Source: an uncultured Roseibium sp. (GTDB lineage: Bacteria > Pseudomonadota > Alphaproteobacteria > Rhizobiales > Stappiaceae). Taken from it: a stretch of 64,000 bases of DNA. Positions 8,322 to 16,169 of this stretch are shown piece by piece (the stretch's first letter is position 1; every line of letters begins with the position of its first letter). Location of the stretch: the NCBI RefSeq assembly GCF_963669205.1, contig NZ_OY769915.1, positions 2,392,001 through 2,456,000 on the forward strand, read 5' to 3'. The notes beneath the pieces were generated by a model. It saw only the letters and a list, made by a program, of their open reading frames with translations, searched no databases and had not been told where the DNA came from. Position numbers and translations under genes: made by a program.

Positions 8322-8882
8322 ATGACAGATTCTGATATCCTATCCCGGCTTCCCGAGCGCCTAAAGCAGGCGCGGCGCGCGCAGGGCCTTTCGCTGGAAG
8401 CAGTCGAAAAGATCTCCGGTGTTTCAAGGTCGATGGTCAGCCAGATCGAGCGCGGCGAATCGAATCCGACGGTCGCAACGCTGCTCAATCTGACGCGGGC
8501 GCTGAATGTCGATTTCGCCGGATTGCTCGGAGAGGAAGTTGCCGAGGACAGGGTCGAGATCCTGCACGAACACCAGACGCCTGCACTTGATCGTGCCGGC
8601 GACGGCTGCAAGATCCGCATCCTTTCCGCTCCGCAGGATGCCGGCAAGCTCGAGGTCTACGAGCTTATCTTCAAAGAAGGCGGCAAGCTCGACAGCAAGC
8701 CGCATTCGCGCGGCACCCGCGAGCAGCTGATTGCCCAGGAGGGACGGCTGGCGGTGACTTCCGGGGTTGCCAGGGGCATGATCGAAACCGGCGACACCGC
8801 TCGCTATGCCGCCGACGTCCCGCACGCGATCGAGGCCATTGACGGTCCTGCACGCGCGATCCTCATGGTCGTGAAGTTTTAG
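8322..8882 (+). CDS. XRE-family transcriptional regulator with C-terminal cupin domain
   Basis: A 186-residue protein. The N-terminal XRE helix-turn-helix spans about residues 9-66 (LKQARRAQGLSLEAVEKISG, SRSMVSQIERGESNP). The cupin-like sensor domain spans about 105-185 (ELIFKEGGKLDSKPHSRG, DVPHAIEA). This architecture is typical of regulators that sense a small metabolite. It lies 108 bases upstream of, and co-directional with, kbl-tdh, whose leader carries an inverted repeat, so it is the best local candidate to control threonine catabolism. The ligand is unknown. The ribosome site before the ATG is weak. Confidence 0.88.
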   Translation: MTDSDILSRLPERLKQARRAQGLSLEAVEKISGVSRSMVSQIERGESNPTVATLLNLTRALNVDFAGLLGEEVAEDRVEILHEHQTPALDRAGDGCKIRILSAPQDAGKLEVYELIFKEGGKLDSKPHSRGTREQLIAQEGRLAVTSGVARGMIETGDTARYAADVPHAIEAIDGPARAILMVVKF

Positions 8883-8911
8883 GCTTCTTCGGATTTTGAT
8901 CAAAAATCCGC

Positions 8912-8975
8912 TATATTAGATGCTGTCGCTTTCTATTCGCTCGAAATTCCGGTATAGTAGATAAAACGTCTACTT
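8912..8975 (+). promoter_or_regulatory. Putative operator/promoter of kbl-tdh
   Basis: An inverted repeat AGTAGA-N7-TCTACT (8956-8974) lies just upstream of the kbl ribosome site, and a related half-site (TATATTAGAT) lies ~40 bases earlier. Its place between the regulator gene and kbl suggests a binding site for the XRE protein. This is inference from position and symmetry. Confidence 0.4.
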
Positions 8976-8990
8976 TATCGGAGCTTCGCC

Positions 8991-10178
8991 GTGAGCAACG
9001 CCTTCCTCTCCCACATCACCGGTATCCTGGAAGAAATCGAGGCCGAGGGCCTTTACAAGAAGGAGCGGGAGATTTCGTCGCCTCAAGGCGGTGTGATCGA
9101 GGTGAACGGCCGCGAGGTCATCAACCTTTGCGCCAACAACTATCTCGGGCTTGCCAATCATCCGGCGCTTGAAGAAGCCGCACGCAGGGCGCTTGAGCCC
9201 AAGGGATACGGCATGGCATCCGTCCGCTTCATCTGCGGCACGCAGGACATTCACCGCGAACTGGAGCAACGGCTGGCGCAATTCCTCGGCAAGGAGGACT
9301 CCATCCTGTTCGCCGCCTGCTTCGACGCCAATGGCGGCCTGTTCGAACCGCTCCTTGGTCCGGAGGACGCGATCATATCGGATGCGCTCAACCACGCCTC
9401 CATCATCGACGGCATCCGGCTCTGCAAGGCGCAACGATACCGTTATGCAAATTCCGATATGGCGGATCTTGAGGATAAGTTGAAGGAGGCGCGTGCCGGG
9501 GGTGCCCGCCACGTCATGATCGCCACCGACGGCGTCTTTTCCATGGACGGGTATCTCGCGAAGCTTCCAGAGATCACGGCGATTGCGCAGCAATATGATG
9601 CGGTGGTCATGGTGGATGACTGCCACGCCACGGGTTTCATGGGGCCGAAGGGGGCGGGAACACCTGCGCATTTCGGCGTCGACGTGGATATTCTCACGGG
9701 AACACTCGGCAAGGCGCTGGGCGGCGGCATCGGCGGCTATATCGCCGGACCGCAGCCCGTCATCGATCTGCTGCGCCAGCGCGCACGGCCGTACCTGTTC
9801 TCCAACTCCCTGCCGCCAGCGGTGGTCATGAGCGGACTGGAAGCCATCCGGCTGGTGGAGAAGGGAGACGATCTCCGGCGCCAGTTGTTCGACAACGCGG
9901 ATTATTGGCGCTCCGGCCTGGAAGCGCTCGGTTTCGAGGTTCTTCCAGGCGAGCACCCGATCATACCCGTCATGCTGGGCGACGCGAAACTGGCGCAGGC
10001 GATGGCCGCAAAGCTGTTCGAGGAGGGTGTCTACGTTGCCGGCTTCTTCTTCCCCGTCGTGCCGCGCGGTCAGGCGCGCATCCGCACCCAGATGAATGCC
10101 GCGCTCACGCATGAACAGCTTGACCGGGCCCTGGCGGCCTTTGACAGGGCAGGCAGGGCGACCGGAGTCCTGTCATGA
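8991..10178 (+). CDS. kbl: Glycine C-acetyltransferase (2-amino-3-ketobutyrate CoA ligase)
   Basis: A 395-residue alpha-oxoamine synthase (PLP fold type I). It has NNYLGLANHP, GTQDIHRELE, MVDDCHATGF, and the PLP lysine Lys241 in TGTLGKALGGG. It cleaves 2-amino-3-ketobutyrate with CoA to glycine and acetyl-CoA. A GTG start preceded by GGAG 7 bases upstream fits the family N-terminus. It overlaps tdh by 4 bases (ATGA), so the two steps of threonine degradation are translationally coupled. The glycine can feed the glycine cleavage system and then the C1-folate enzymes encoded nearby. Confidence 0.97.
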   Translation: MSNAFLSHITGILEEIEAEGLYKKEREISSPQGGVIEVNGREVINLCANNYLGLANHPALEEAARRALEPKGYGMASVRFICGTQDIHRELEQRLAQFLGKEDSILFAACFDANGGLFEPLLGPEDAIISDALNHASIIDGIRLCKAQRYRYANSDMADLEDKLKEARAGGARHVMIATDGVFSMDGYLAKLPEITAIAQQYDAVVMVDDCHATGFMGPKGAGTPAHFGVDVDILTGTLGKALGGGIGGYIAGPQPVIDLLRQRARPYLFSNSLPPAVVMSGLEAIRLVEKGDDLRRQLFDNADYWRSGLEALGFEVLPGEHPIIPVMLGDAKLAQAMAAKLFEEGVYVAGFFFPVVPRGQARIRTQMNAALTHEQLDRALAAFDRAGRATGVLS

Positions 10179-11215
10179 GCAGCAACCAGATGAAGGCGCT
10201 CTCAAAGCTGGAACCGCGCGAAGGCCTCTGGATGACCCGCGCGCCGGTGCCGGAGGTCGGTCCCGACGACGTCCTGATCAAGGTCCGCAAGACCGGCATT
10301 TGCGGCACGGACATCCACATCTGGAACTGGGACGACTGGGCGGCCCGGACTGTGCCCGTTCCCCTGATCACCGGTCATGAATTCGCCGGAGAGATCGTTG
10401 AACTCGGAAAGAACGTCACGGAGTTCGAAATCGGCCAGAGATGTTCCGGCGAGGGGCACTTGATCGGAAAACAGTCCCGCCAGTCGCGGGCAGGCAAGTT
10501 TCATCTCGACCCGGAGACCTGCGGCATCGGCGTCAACGAGCAGGGCGCTTTCGCGGAATACCTGCGCCTGCCCGCGTTCAACGTTGTGCCGCTGCCGGAT
10601 GAAATCGACGATGAAATCGGCGCGATCCTCGACCCGCTCGGCAACGCCGTCCACACGGCCCTGAGTTTCGATCTTGTCGGCGAGGATGTTCTGGTAACCG
10701 GTGCCGGACCCATCGGGATCATGGCCGCTGCCGTCGCACGCCATGCCGGTGCGCGCAATGTCGTCATCACCGACATTAACCAGGAGCGGCTTGATCTGGC
10801 GGCGAAAGTCACCGATGTCGTCCCCGTGAATGTCGCCGAACAGGACCTCAAGGGGATCGAGCAGAAGCTGGGAATGCGCGAGGGCTTTGACGTCGGGCTG
10901 GAAATGTCCGGAAGCCAGGTAGCGCTGGACCAGATGGTGGAAAATCTCGTCATGGGCGGGCGCATCGCGCTGCTCGGCATTCCACCCGGCAAATCGCCGG
11001 TCGACTGGTCGCGGATCGTCTTCAAGGCAATCACCATCAAGGGCGTCTATGGCCGGGAGATCTTCGAGACCTGGTACAAGATGATCGCCATGCTCCAGAA
11101 CGGGCTCGACGTGCGCAACGTGATCACGCATCGTTTCGGCGTCAACGACTTTGAAGCAGGCTTTGCCGCCATGAAATCCGGAGAAGCGGGAAAGGTGGTC
11201 CTCAGCTGGACGTAA
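10175..11215 (+). CDS. tdh: L-threonine 3-dehydrogenase lacking structural-zinc cysteines
   Basis: A 346-residue zinc-type medium-chain dehydrogenase that oxidises L-threonine to 2-amino-3-ketobutyrate with NAD. The catalytic zinc ligands are present: Cys43, His68 and Glu69, matching E. coli Cys38, His63 and Glu64 with an offset of 5. The NAD site is VTGAGPIGIMAAAVA. The four cysteines that hold the structural zinc in E. coli TDH (93, 96, 99, 107) are here Gly98, Ser101, Ser104 and Asp112, although the flanking GEGHL and GIGVN sequences align without gaps. The catalytic function is probably kept; the structural site cannot be a normal Cys4 zinc. Second gene of the kbl-tdh operon. Confidence 0.95.
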   Translation: MSSNQMKALSKLEPREGLWMTRAPVPEVGPDDVLIKVRKTGICGTDIHIWNWDDWAARTVPVPLITGHEFAGEIVELGKNVTEFEIGQRCSGEGHLIGKQSRQSRAGKFHLDPETCGIGVNEQGAFAEYLRLPAFNVVPLPDEIDDEIGAILDPLGNAVHTALSFDLVGEDVLVTGAGPIGIMAAAVARHAGARNVVITDINQERLDLAAKVTDVVPVNVAEQDLKGIEQKLGMREGFDVGLEMSGSQVALDQMVENLVMGGRIALLGIPPGKSPVDWSRIVFKAITIKGVYGREIFETWYKMIAMLQNGLDVRNVITHRFGVNDFEAGFAAMKSGEAGKVVLSWT

Positions 11216-11851
11216 CGGCGGGGGAGGCGGCAAGGCAGGCCCGCGTGGCAGAACCGGCTTGCAAATTAACCTCATCCAGAGGTGAGAGGCGCAGCGAAAC
11301 CTCGAAGGATGGGCCGCACGTCAAGGCCTATCCTACAGGACGGACCGCGATGTCATAGGGGAAAGACCGCTTGTCTCCGGTTGTCATCCCGGTTTGCCGC
11401 ATGAGCGGCAAGACCGGGATCCAGCAGCCCGTGTCGATGGCAATTGAGAATGACGGCCAGACAAGAGCCTGCTGGTTCCCTGCCTTCGCAGGGATGACAA
11501 CGAGACATGTAAAGACGCGATTCTCTGAAACCTGAGGGTCGCTGCTCCCTGGTCAGCAACTCCCTTAAACATGATAGACCCAGCCGTCTCGACACTTGTG
11601 TTCGCTTCGCTCGCGCTGAGGTCTGGATTCCAGATCGGCGTTCGGCGTTGCCCCACTTGTCTGGAATGAAGGCGGGGGAACGTCGCACCCTCCTTCGTCA
11701 CCCCGGACAAGCGTCAGCGCAGATCCGGGGCCGGGGAGCCGAAGCGTATCGATTCGTGATCCAACCCGATTTTGCCGCCCAGTTCCCGGAACTCCGTTCC
11801 CTCCGGGAAGAAAATGTCATGCACGGGCATGGGTGACGCCCGGCAGCCGGT
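11216..11851. repeat. Gene-free stretch with several REP-like palindromes
   Basis: 636 bases with no convincing gene. The clearest repeat is the hairpin CCCGGTTTGCCGC-atga-GCGGCAAGACCGGG at 11388-11418; its reverse complement recurs at 33388-33418. Further palindromic stretches are TCCCTGCCTTCGCAGGGAT near 11475-11496 and CACCCCGGAC...TCCGGGG near 11699-11728. These are typical dispersed extragenic palindromes of high-GC alphaproteobacteria. The short ORFs here run through the repeats in both strands and are not credible. No strong terminator for tdh was seen. Confidence 0.7.
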
Positions 11852-12055
11852 TCAGGCGAAACCCGACTTCTGCGGCAGGCCGAGCTTTTTCAGGATCATC
11901 ACGACCGGGCACATGCCGGTGAACGACGCCTGGACGAGATGCGCCCCGAGGATGCCGGTCAGCCAGAGCCAGTTGAGATTGACGTAAACCGCGAGAAGTA
12001 CGGAAGCGACAATCAGGGTCCCGACCACAAGAAGAATTGCGCGTTCGACAGTCAT
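11852..12055 (-). CDS. DUF2892 (YgaP-like) inner membrane protein
   Basis: A 67-residue protein with two hydrophobic segments (AILLVVGTLIVASVLLAVYV; WLWLTGILGAHLV) and the family signature FTGMCPVVMILKKLG. DUF2892 proteins resemble the membrane domain of YgaP and often belong to sulfide/persulfide-responsive gene sets with rhodanese domains, but here it stands alone. The ATG at 12055 has AAGGA 7 bases upstream; an apparent earlier start is a TTG without support. A long AT-rich inverted repeat overlaps its ribosome site and leader, hinting at repression by an ArsR-type regulator. Confidence 0.85.
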   Translation of the reverse strand: MTVERAILLVVGTLIVASVLLAVYVNLNWLWLTGILGAHLVQASFTGMCPVVMILKKLGLPQKSGFA

Positions 12056-12093
12056 ATTCAAATCCTTACATTCATAATTTCGTAAGTTTGAAT
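12056..12093 (-). promoter_or_regulatory. AT-rich inverted repeat, possible ArsR/BigR-type operator
   Basis: Arms ATTCAAATCCTTAC (12056-12069) and GTAAGTTTGAAT (12082-12093) form an imperfect inverted repeat with ATTCAAA/TTTGAAT ends and an AT-rich centre, directly before the DUF2892 gene. BigR/SqrR persulfide sensors recognise ATTC...GAAT-type palindromes, and such a regulator appears to be encoded at 48921-49262. The spacing here is longer than the classical site, so the assignment is tentative. Confidence 0.4.
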
Positions 12094-12173
12094 ATATAGC
12101 GCGTTTTCACGCCGCGAACCAGTTCGGAAATGCACGGCAGCGAATTGGTCGCAGCGGTTCCGGTGAAATCCGG

Positions 12174-12200
12174 ATCGGTTTCATTTATGGGTCCGTACCC
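12174..12200. repeat. Solo end of a MITE-like element
   Basis: The sequence from ATCGGTTTC to GTCCGTACCC, followed by TA at 12201, matches the right terminal inverted repeat of the element at 26356-26619 with one mismatch over about 27 bases. No opposite end is found within ~300 bases, so this looks like a truncated or decayed copy, lying between the DUF2892 and YcaQ-like genes. Confidence 0.6.
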
Positions 12201-12330
12201 TAGAATAGCACTTACGTGGGATCGAATGAACTCGCACGCGCGGCACGCAACCCATCCGGTTCGTGAAGCGCACTCTCAGTGCCGGTCATGACGCATGCGC
12301 GATGTGTGCAGTTGCCCGGCTTGCTGCAAC

Positions 12331-13557
12331 TCAGAGTGCCGGATTGGAGTGCCTCAGCCAGTCCGGTTCGAAATCGATGTCCGAACATCCGCTGAACCGC
12401 GCCATTCTTTGAAGCTCGGCTTCCAGTTTGGAGAGGCGGCCCTTGCTCGCCCGAACACCCGGTTCGGGCCAGTAGGCGCGAATCTTTAGCCGCTCATTGT
12501 CCCGCTGTGCCTTCATGTCGATCCGGCCAATAAGCCGATCGCCCTCCATCACGGGAAATACGTAGTATCCGTATTGCCGTCTGGGTTCGGGGACAAAGAT
12601 CTCGATCCGGTAGGAAAAGTCGAAAAGGCGTTCCGCACGCTTCCTGTCGCGCAGGGCCGGATCGAAGGGCGACAGGATGCGCACCCGCGACGGCGGCCCC
12701 GGGACGTTATCCAGTTCGGCGAGCGTTTCCGGGTACACAAAGACACGCCGGAAATCGCCGCGTGCACATTCTATCTCGGCTTCGACAACGGTCCCGTCTT
12801 CAAGCGCGGCCCGGCACCAGGTTTTCGCTTCCTGCGGAGATATCAGATCCCAAAACGCCGCAATCTCCCCGGATGTCGCAAATCCGAGCCTGGAAAGCGC
12901 CGATCTCGCCGCCCAGTCGATCGTTTCCCGGGTCTCGTGGCGCGTGGTTCTGTGTGCGTCCGGGATCACACGCTCCGTCAGATCGTAGACTTTCTGAAAA
13001 CCCGTGCGCCGGCACACGGACAGTTCGCCGGTGCGCCACAGGAATTCCAGCGCGGTCTTGGACGGATGCCATTCCCACCAGCCGCCCGAACTGCGGTTTT
13101 CGTCCTCGCCGACGCTTGCGGAGGTGACGGGACCGTGATCGCTGACGCGTTTCAGCACGTCGTCGAGTTTCTGCTCGAATTCGTTCTGGTGCCAGTTACG
13201 CCACCGTTTGATTAGCCGTTCCCGGTCGCGCGCGAACCGCAGTTTCCAGTGCGAAAAGAACTTTGTCGGAACGATCGATGCGTCGTGGGTCCAGTGTTCG
13301 AATACAAGGCGGTCCCGCTCCAGGTGCAGTTTCAGGTTCTTTTCCTTGTAGGCGGGCCGGCGAGCGGCGAGAATCATGTGGTGCGCGCGCGCAACCGTAT
13401 TGATGCTGTCCACCTGAACGAAGCCAAGCTGGTCGAAGACCGCACACAGATCCTCGCCCTTGCCGCTTCCCTTTGGAGGCGCGCAAAGCCCGTGCTTGTG
13501 CAGGAACAGGTGGCGGGCTTTTGCATTGGGAATTCTGGTCAGAGACGGGGCGTTCAT
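12331..13557 (-). CDS. YcaQ/AlkX-type DNA glycosylase (winged-helix, crosslink repair family)
   Basis: A 408-residue protein of the HTH_42 winged-helix family. It carries the QxD catalytic motif in the segment FVQVDSINTVARAHHMIL, later WEWHPSKTALEFLW, and RRQYGYYVFPVMEGDRLIGR. Family members remove alkylated bases or unhook interstrand crosslinks. An upstream GTG at 13566 would add three residues; no ribosome site decides between them. It is a single gene, convergent with nothing and separated from neighbours by >100 bases on both sides. Lesion specificity cannot be read from the sequence. Confidence 0.85.
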   Translation of the reverse strand: MNAPSLTRIPNAKARHLFLHKHGLCAPPKGSGKGEDLCAVFDQLGFVQVDSINTVARAHHMILAARRPAYKEKNLKLHLERDRLVFEHWTHDASIVPTKFFSHWKLRFARDRERLIKRWRNWHQNEFEQKLDDVLKRVSDHGPVTSASVGEDENRSSGGWWEWHPSKTALEFLWRTGELSVCRRTGFQKVYDLTERVIPDAHRTTRHETRETIDWAARSALSRLGFATSGEIAAFWDLISPQEAKTWCRAALEDGTVVEAEIECARGDFRRVFVYPETLAELDNVPGPPSRVRILSPFDPALRDRKRAERLFDFSYRIEIFVPEPRRQYGYYVFPVMEGDRLIGRIDMKAQRDNERLKIRAYWPEPGVRASKGRLSKLEAELQRMARFSGCSDIDFEPDWLRHSNPAL

Positions 13558-13694
13558 GGCCGGCACGGTAACATCATTGCATTGGTTGCGAAATCCGTTT
13601 TGCGATCGTTTGTGACGGTGTCGCGGACACAGACATTGCAGCTCAAACCATCACGAACTAAAAGTCGGCACAGTGTGGGCCATGGGGACGCGGC

Positions 13695-14465
13695 GTGAGT
13701 GAACTGTTTGGATTGAGCCCGGACCTTGGCGTCATCGCAGCGCTGGTCTTCGTCATTGCCGGGTTTGTGAAGGGGCTCGTGGGCTTCGGCCTTCCCGCGA
13801 TTGGCCTCGGGCTGATGACCGTCTTTGTCGGGATCGAGAAGGCGATGCTACTGATCCTCTGGCCGGCCTTTCTGACCAATGTCTGGCAGGCATTCTCCGG
13901 TGGCCATCTCAAGGTGCTGCTCGCAAGGCTGTGGCCGTTCCTGGTGACGGCGGTCCTGACCCTTGGCGCCGGGACATTCATTCTGACACAGGTGCCTGAA
14001 GGCGCCGCGGACCTGGTTCTGGGCATGCTGATGGTGGCCTATGCGCTGCCGATGCTGGCCGGCGTTTCGTTTCTGCTTGAGGAGCGTCAGGTTGTGCCGG
14101 TCGGGATCGCCGCCGGGCTCCTCAACGGCGTCTTCTCCGGATTGACAGGCGCTTTCGTCGTGCCCGGGATCATGTATCTGCAGGCGCTGGGACTGTCTCG
14201 CGATGCGCTGATTCAGGCCCTGGGGCTGTTGTTTCTCTCTTCCACCGTCGCCCTCGGCCTGTCGCTCGGCGGATTTGGCCTTGTCGGCGGCCGTGAAATA
14301 CTCGCTTCTGCCGCGCTTGCCCTGCCGGCCCTGACGGGTGTGTGGGCCGGACAACGCTTTCGGAACCGTTTTTCCGATGCTGCGTTTCGCAAGCTGATCC
14401 AGCTCGCCATCCTGGCACTCGGCCTGTATCTCGTCCCGCTCGGCATCTGGCGGCTTTTCCAATAG
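13695..14465 (+). CDS. TSUP family (TauE/SafE) membrane transporter
   Basis: A 256-residue integral membrane protein with about eight hydrophobic helices and the paired family motifs GFVKGLVGFGLPAI near the N-terminus and GVFSGLTGAFVVPGIMYLQ at mid-length. Members export sulfite, sulfoacetate or related small anions; the substrate is not predictable here. GTG start with a purine-rich GGGGACG 7 bases upstream. It is convergent with the broken glxA-like gene, from which it is separated by a shared hairpin terminator. Confidence 0.88.
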   Translation: MSELFGLSPDLGVIAALVFVIAGFVKGLVGFGLPAIGLGLMTVFVGIEKAMLLILWPAFLTNVWQAFSGGHLKVLLARLWPFLVTAVLTLGAGTFILTQVPEGAADLVLGMLMVAYALPMLAGVSFLLEERQVVPVGIAAGLLNGVFSGLTGAFVVPGIMYLQALGLSRDALIQALGLLFLSSTVALGLSLGGFGLVGGREILASAALALPALTGVWAGQRFRNRFSDAAFRKLIQLAILALGLYLVPLGIWRLFQ

Positions 14466-14490
14466 AAAACGCCGCCTTGCCGGCGGCGTT
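14464..14490. terminator. Bidirectional hairpin terminator
   Basis: Stem AACGCCGCC/GGCGGCGTT (14468-14490) with a five-base loop lies between two convergent genes. On the minus strand it is followed by TTTTC, giving a reasonable rho-independent terminator for the glxA-like gene; on the plus strand the T-tract is only two bases. Confidence 0.7.
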
Positions 14491-14518
14491 CTGAAGTTCG
14501 TGCCGATCCGGCTGAGCG

Positions 14519-15552
14519 CTATTTCGCAACCAGCCGCATGGGCGCGGCGGTACCGACGCCCGACGTGGTCTTGGTGTTCGCCCACTGGTACGACTGCCGT
14601 TCTTCGGTCGGCGTGCACAGGAAACGCTCGCGGTAGCACTTGGTGAAGTGCGACGTGGAGGCAAAGCCGCATGCCAGCGCAACATCCAGAACGGACGGCT
14701 GGTGCGCCGGAGCAGATCGCGGGCCGTTTCCAGGCGCAGACGCAGATAATACTGACCGGGCGTGCAGTTGAAATGCCGGCGGAACAGGCGCTCCAGCTGG
14801 CGCGGGGACAGGCTGACCGTCATGGCAAGCTGCTGGCAACTGAGCGGGTCTTCGATGTGCAGGTCCATGATGCGGATTGCATCGAGGATCTTGGCGTTCG
14901 AGATACCGGTGCGCGCCTCGATGTCATGCCGCTGTGCCGATTCGCCGGAGCGCATGTTCTGGTAGAGGGCGACCTCGGCGATCTCGTGCGCGAGATACGC
15001 GCCATGCTGAATCGCGATCAGGCGCAGCATCATGTCGAGCGACGCCATGCCGCCGGCGCAGGTGATGCAGTTCCGGTCGATGGCGAAAATGTCCGACGTC
15101 ACCTCGACGTCCGGAAACTCTTCTCTCAACGACCGCAGATTTTCCCAGTGGATCGTGCAGCGTCTGCCGTCCAGCAGGTTGTAGCGCGCGAGAAGATAGG
15201 CGCCGGTGCAGATCGCCCCGAAGGTGCGTCCCATCGCATTCAGGCGCCTCAGCTTGTTTCCAAGGTCGGCATCCAGCGGAAGGCGCTCAACGTCGATGCC
15301 TGTGCACAACAGTGTAATATCGGCATCAATAAGTTCACGAATAGATTTATTCGCCATCACTTCGCAGCCATTGCTGGCCACGACTGAATTTCCGTCCAGT
15401 GAATAAGTAGTCCACTCGTAATACTCGCGGCCAAGTAGCCGATTTGCTAATCTGAGCGGCTCAATGACGCTGGCGAATGCATTCATTGAGAACCTGTCCA
15501 TGAGCACAAATGCTATGGACTGGCCTGTTTCTTCGTGCGTGCGTCCGGACAT
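14519..15552 (-). pseudogene. GlxA/GbdR-family AraC-type regulator, frameshifted
   Basis: The N-terminal ~170 residues are a DJ-1/PfpI-like domain (FGAICTGAYLLA with the nucleophile-elbow cysteine; ITCAGGMASLDMML). They are followed by the first half of an AraC DNA-binding domain (LSPRQLERLFRRHFNCTPGQ) in one frame. Near 14692-14706 the frame breaks. The expected second helix-turn-helix (VLDVALACGFASTSHFTKCY) and the tail to a stop at 14519 are in another frame. One missing base would restore a ~344-residue protein of normal family length. If unrepaired, the open frame would instead run on to 14170 as nonsense. Close relatives regulate glycine betaine, carnitine or arginine catabolism. It is either a recent pseudogene or a sequence error. 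Confidence 0.85.
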
Positions 15553-16169
15553 TTACTTTACCTCGTTGGAAGGTATTATTATGCTTTGTTTTATTTGATC
15601 AGTAATTTTTGCTTTTTTTATTTGTCTGTCAAATAAAAAAAATCGATCCCAAGCAACTTTGCGGCAACGTCATGTGATTGTCGCGAGCGCTGCTTCAATC
15701 GTCCGGAGCAGATCAGCCAAGTAAGGACGTGTGATTTACATGGTCCGAACGCGATGTCGGCGCGCTGAAGCGGCGCGTGCGCCAAGAACGATGCGCGCGC
15801 CGCAAGACGTCCGGTCCGGAACTTTCTGCAAGATCTTTTGGAGCGGCGGACGCAACTTTGTCAAAGCGGGAAACGTGGATCAGATTTCGCAGGGCGCGCG
15901 GATGAAATCCGAGACTGATCTATCCTGGGGCAGCTGCGGGCGAAGACATTTTACTCCGATCCCCGGGTGAGCTATTTTCGCGAAGAACCGGCGCTGTGTG
16001 CCGCCGCTGGAAACACGATTTCATCAAATCACTAGGTTCAGGGATCATTTTGGAATGATTTTTTTGCGAAGCGGACAATTCGTGGATTTAAGTTGCTTCA
16101 AGTCAATGCTGCCGTGGTCTACATGGAGCATAACCCCTGATGCGTGAAGACCTACGGATTGCGAAAGAC
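15553..16169. promoter_or_regulatory. Long AT-rich intergenic region upstream of the glxA-like and fpr genes
   Basis: About 600 bases between divergent genes. The part next to the glxA-like gene (15553-15650) is markedly AT-rich, with ATTTGTCTGTCAAAT and runs of T and A, and probably holds its promoter. An AT-rich block around 16045-16080 precedes the ferredoxin reductase. The 79-codon ORF in the middle has no family features or ribosome site, so I see no gene. Confidence 0.45.

Noticed and set aside
14170..14518. C-terminal extension of the glxA-like frame past the frameshift
   Set aside because: After the break the translation is low-complexity and antisense to the TSUP gene; the family C-terminus is in another frame ending at 14519.
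15731..15970. A 79-codon ORF between the glxA-like and fpr genes
   Set aside because: No ribosome site, no hydrophobic or family pattern, atypical composition.
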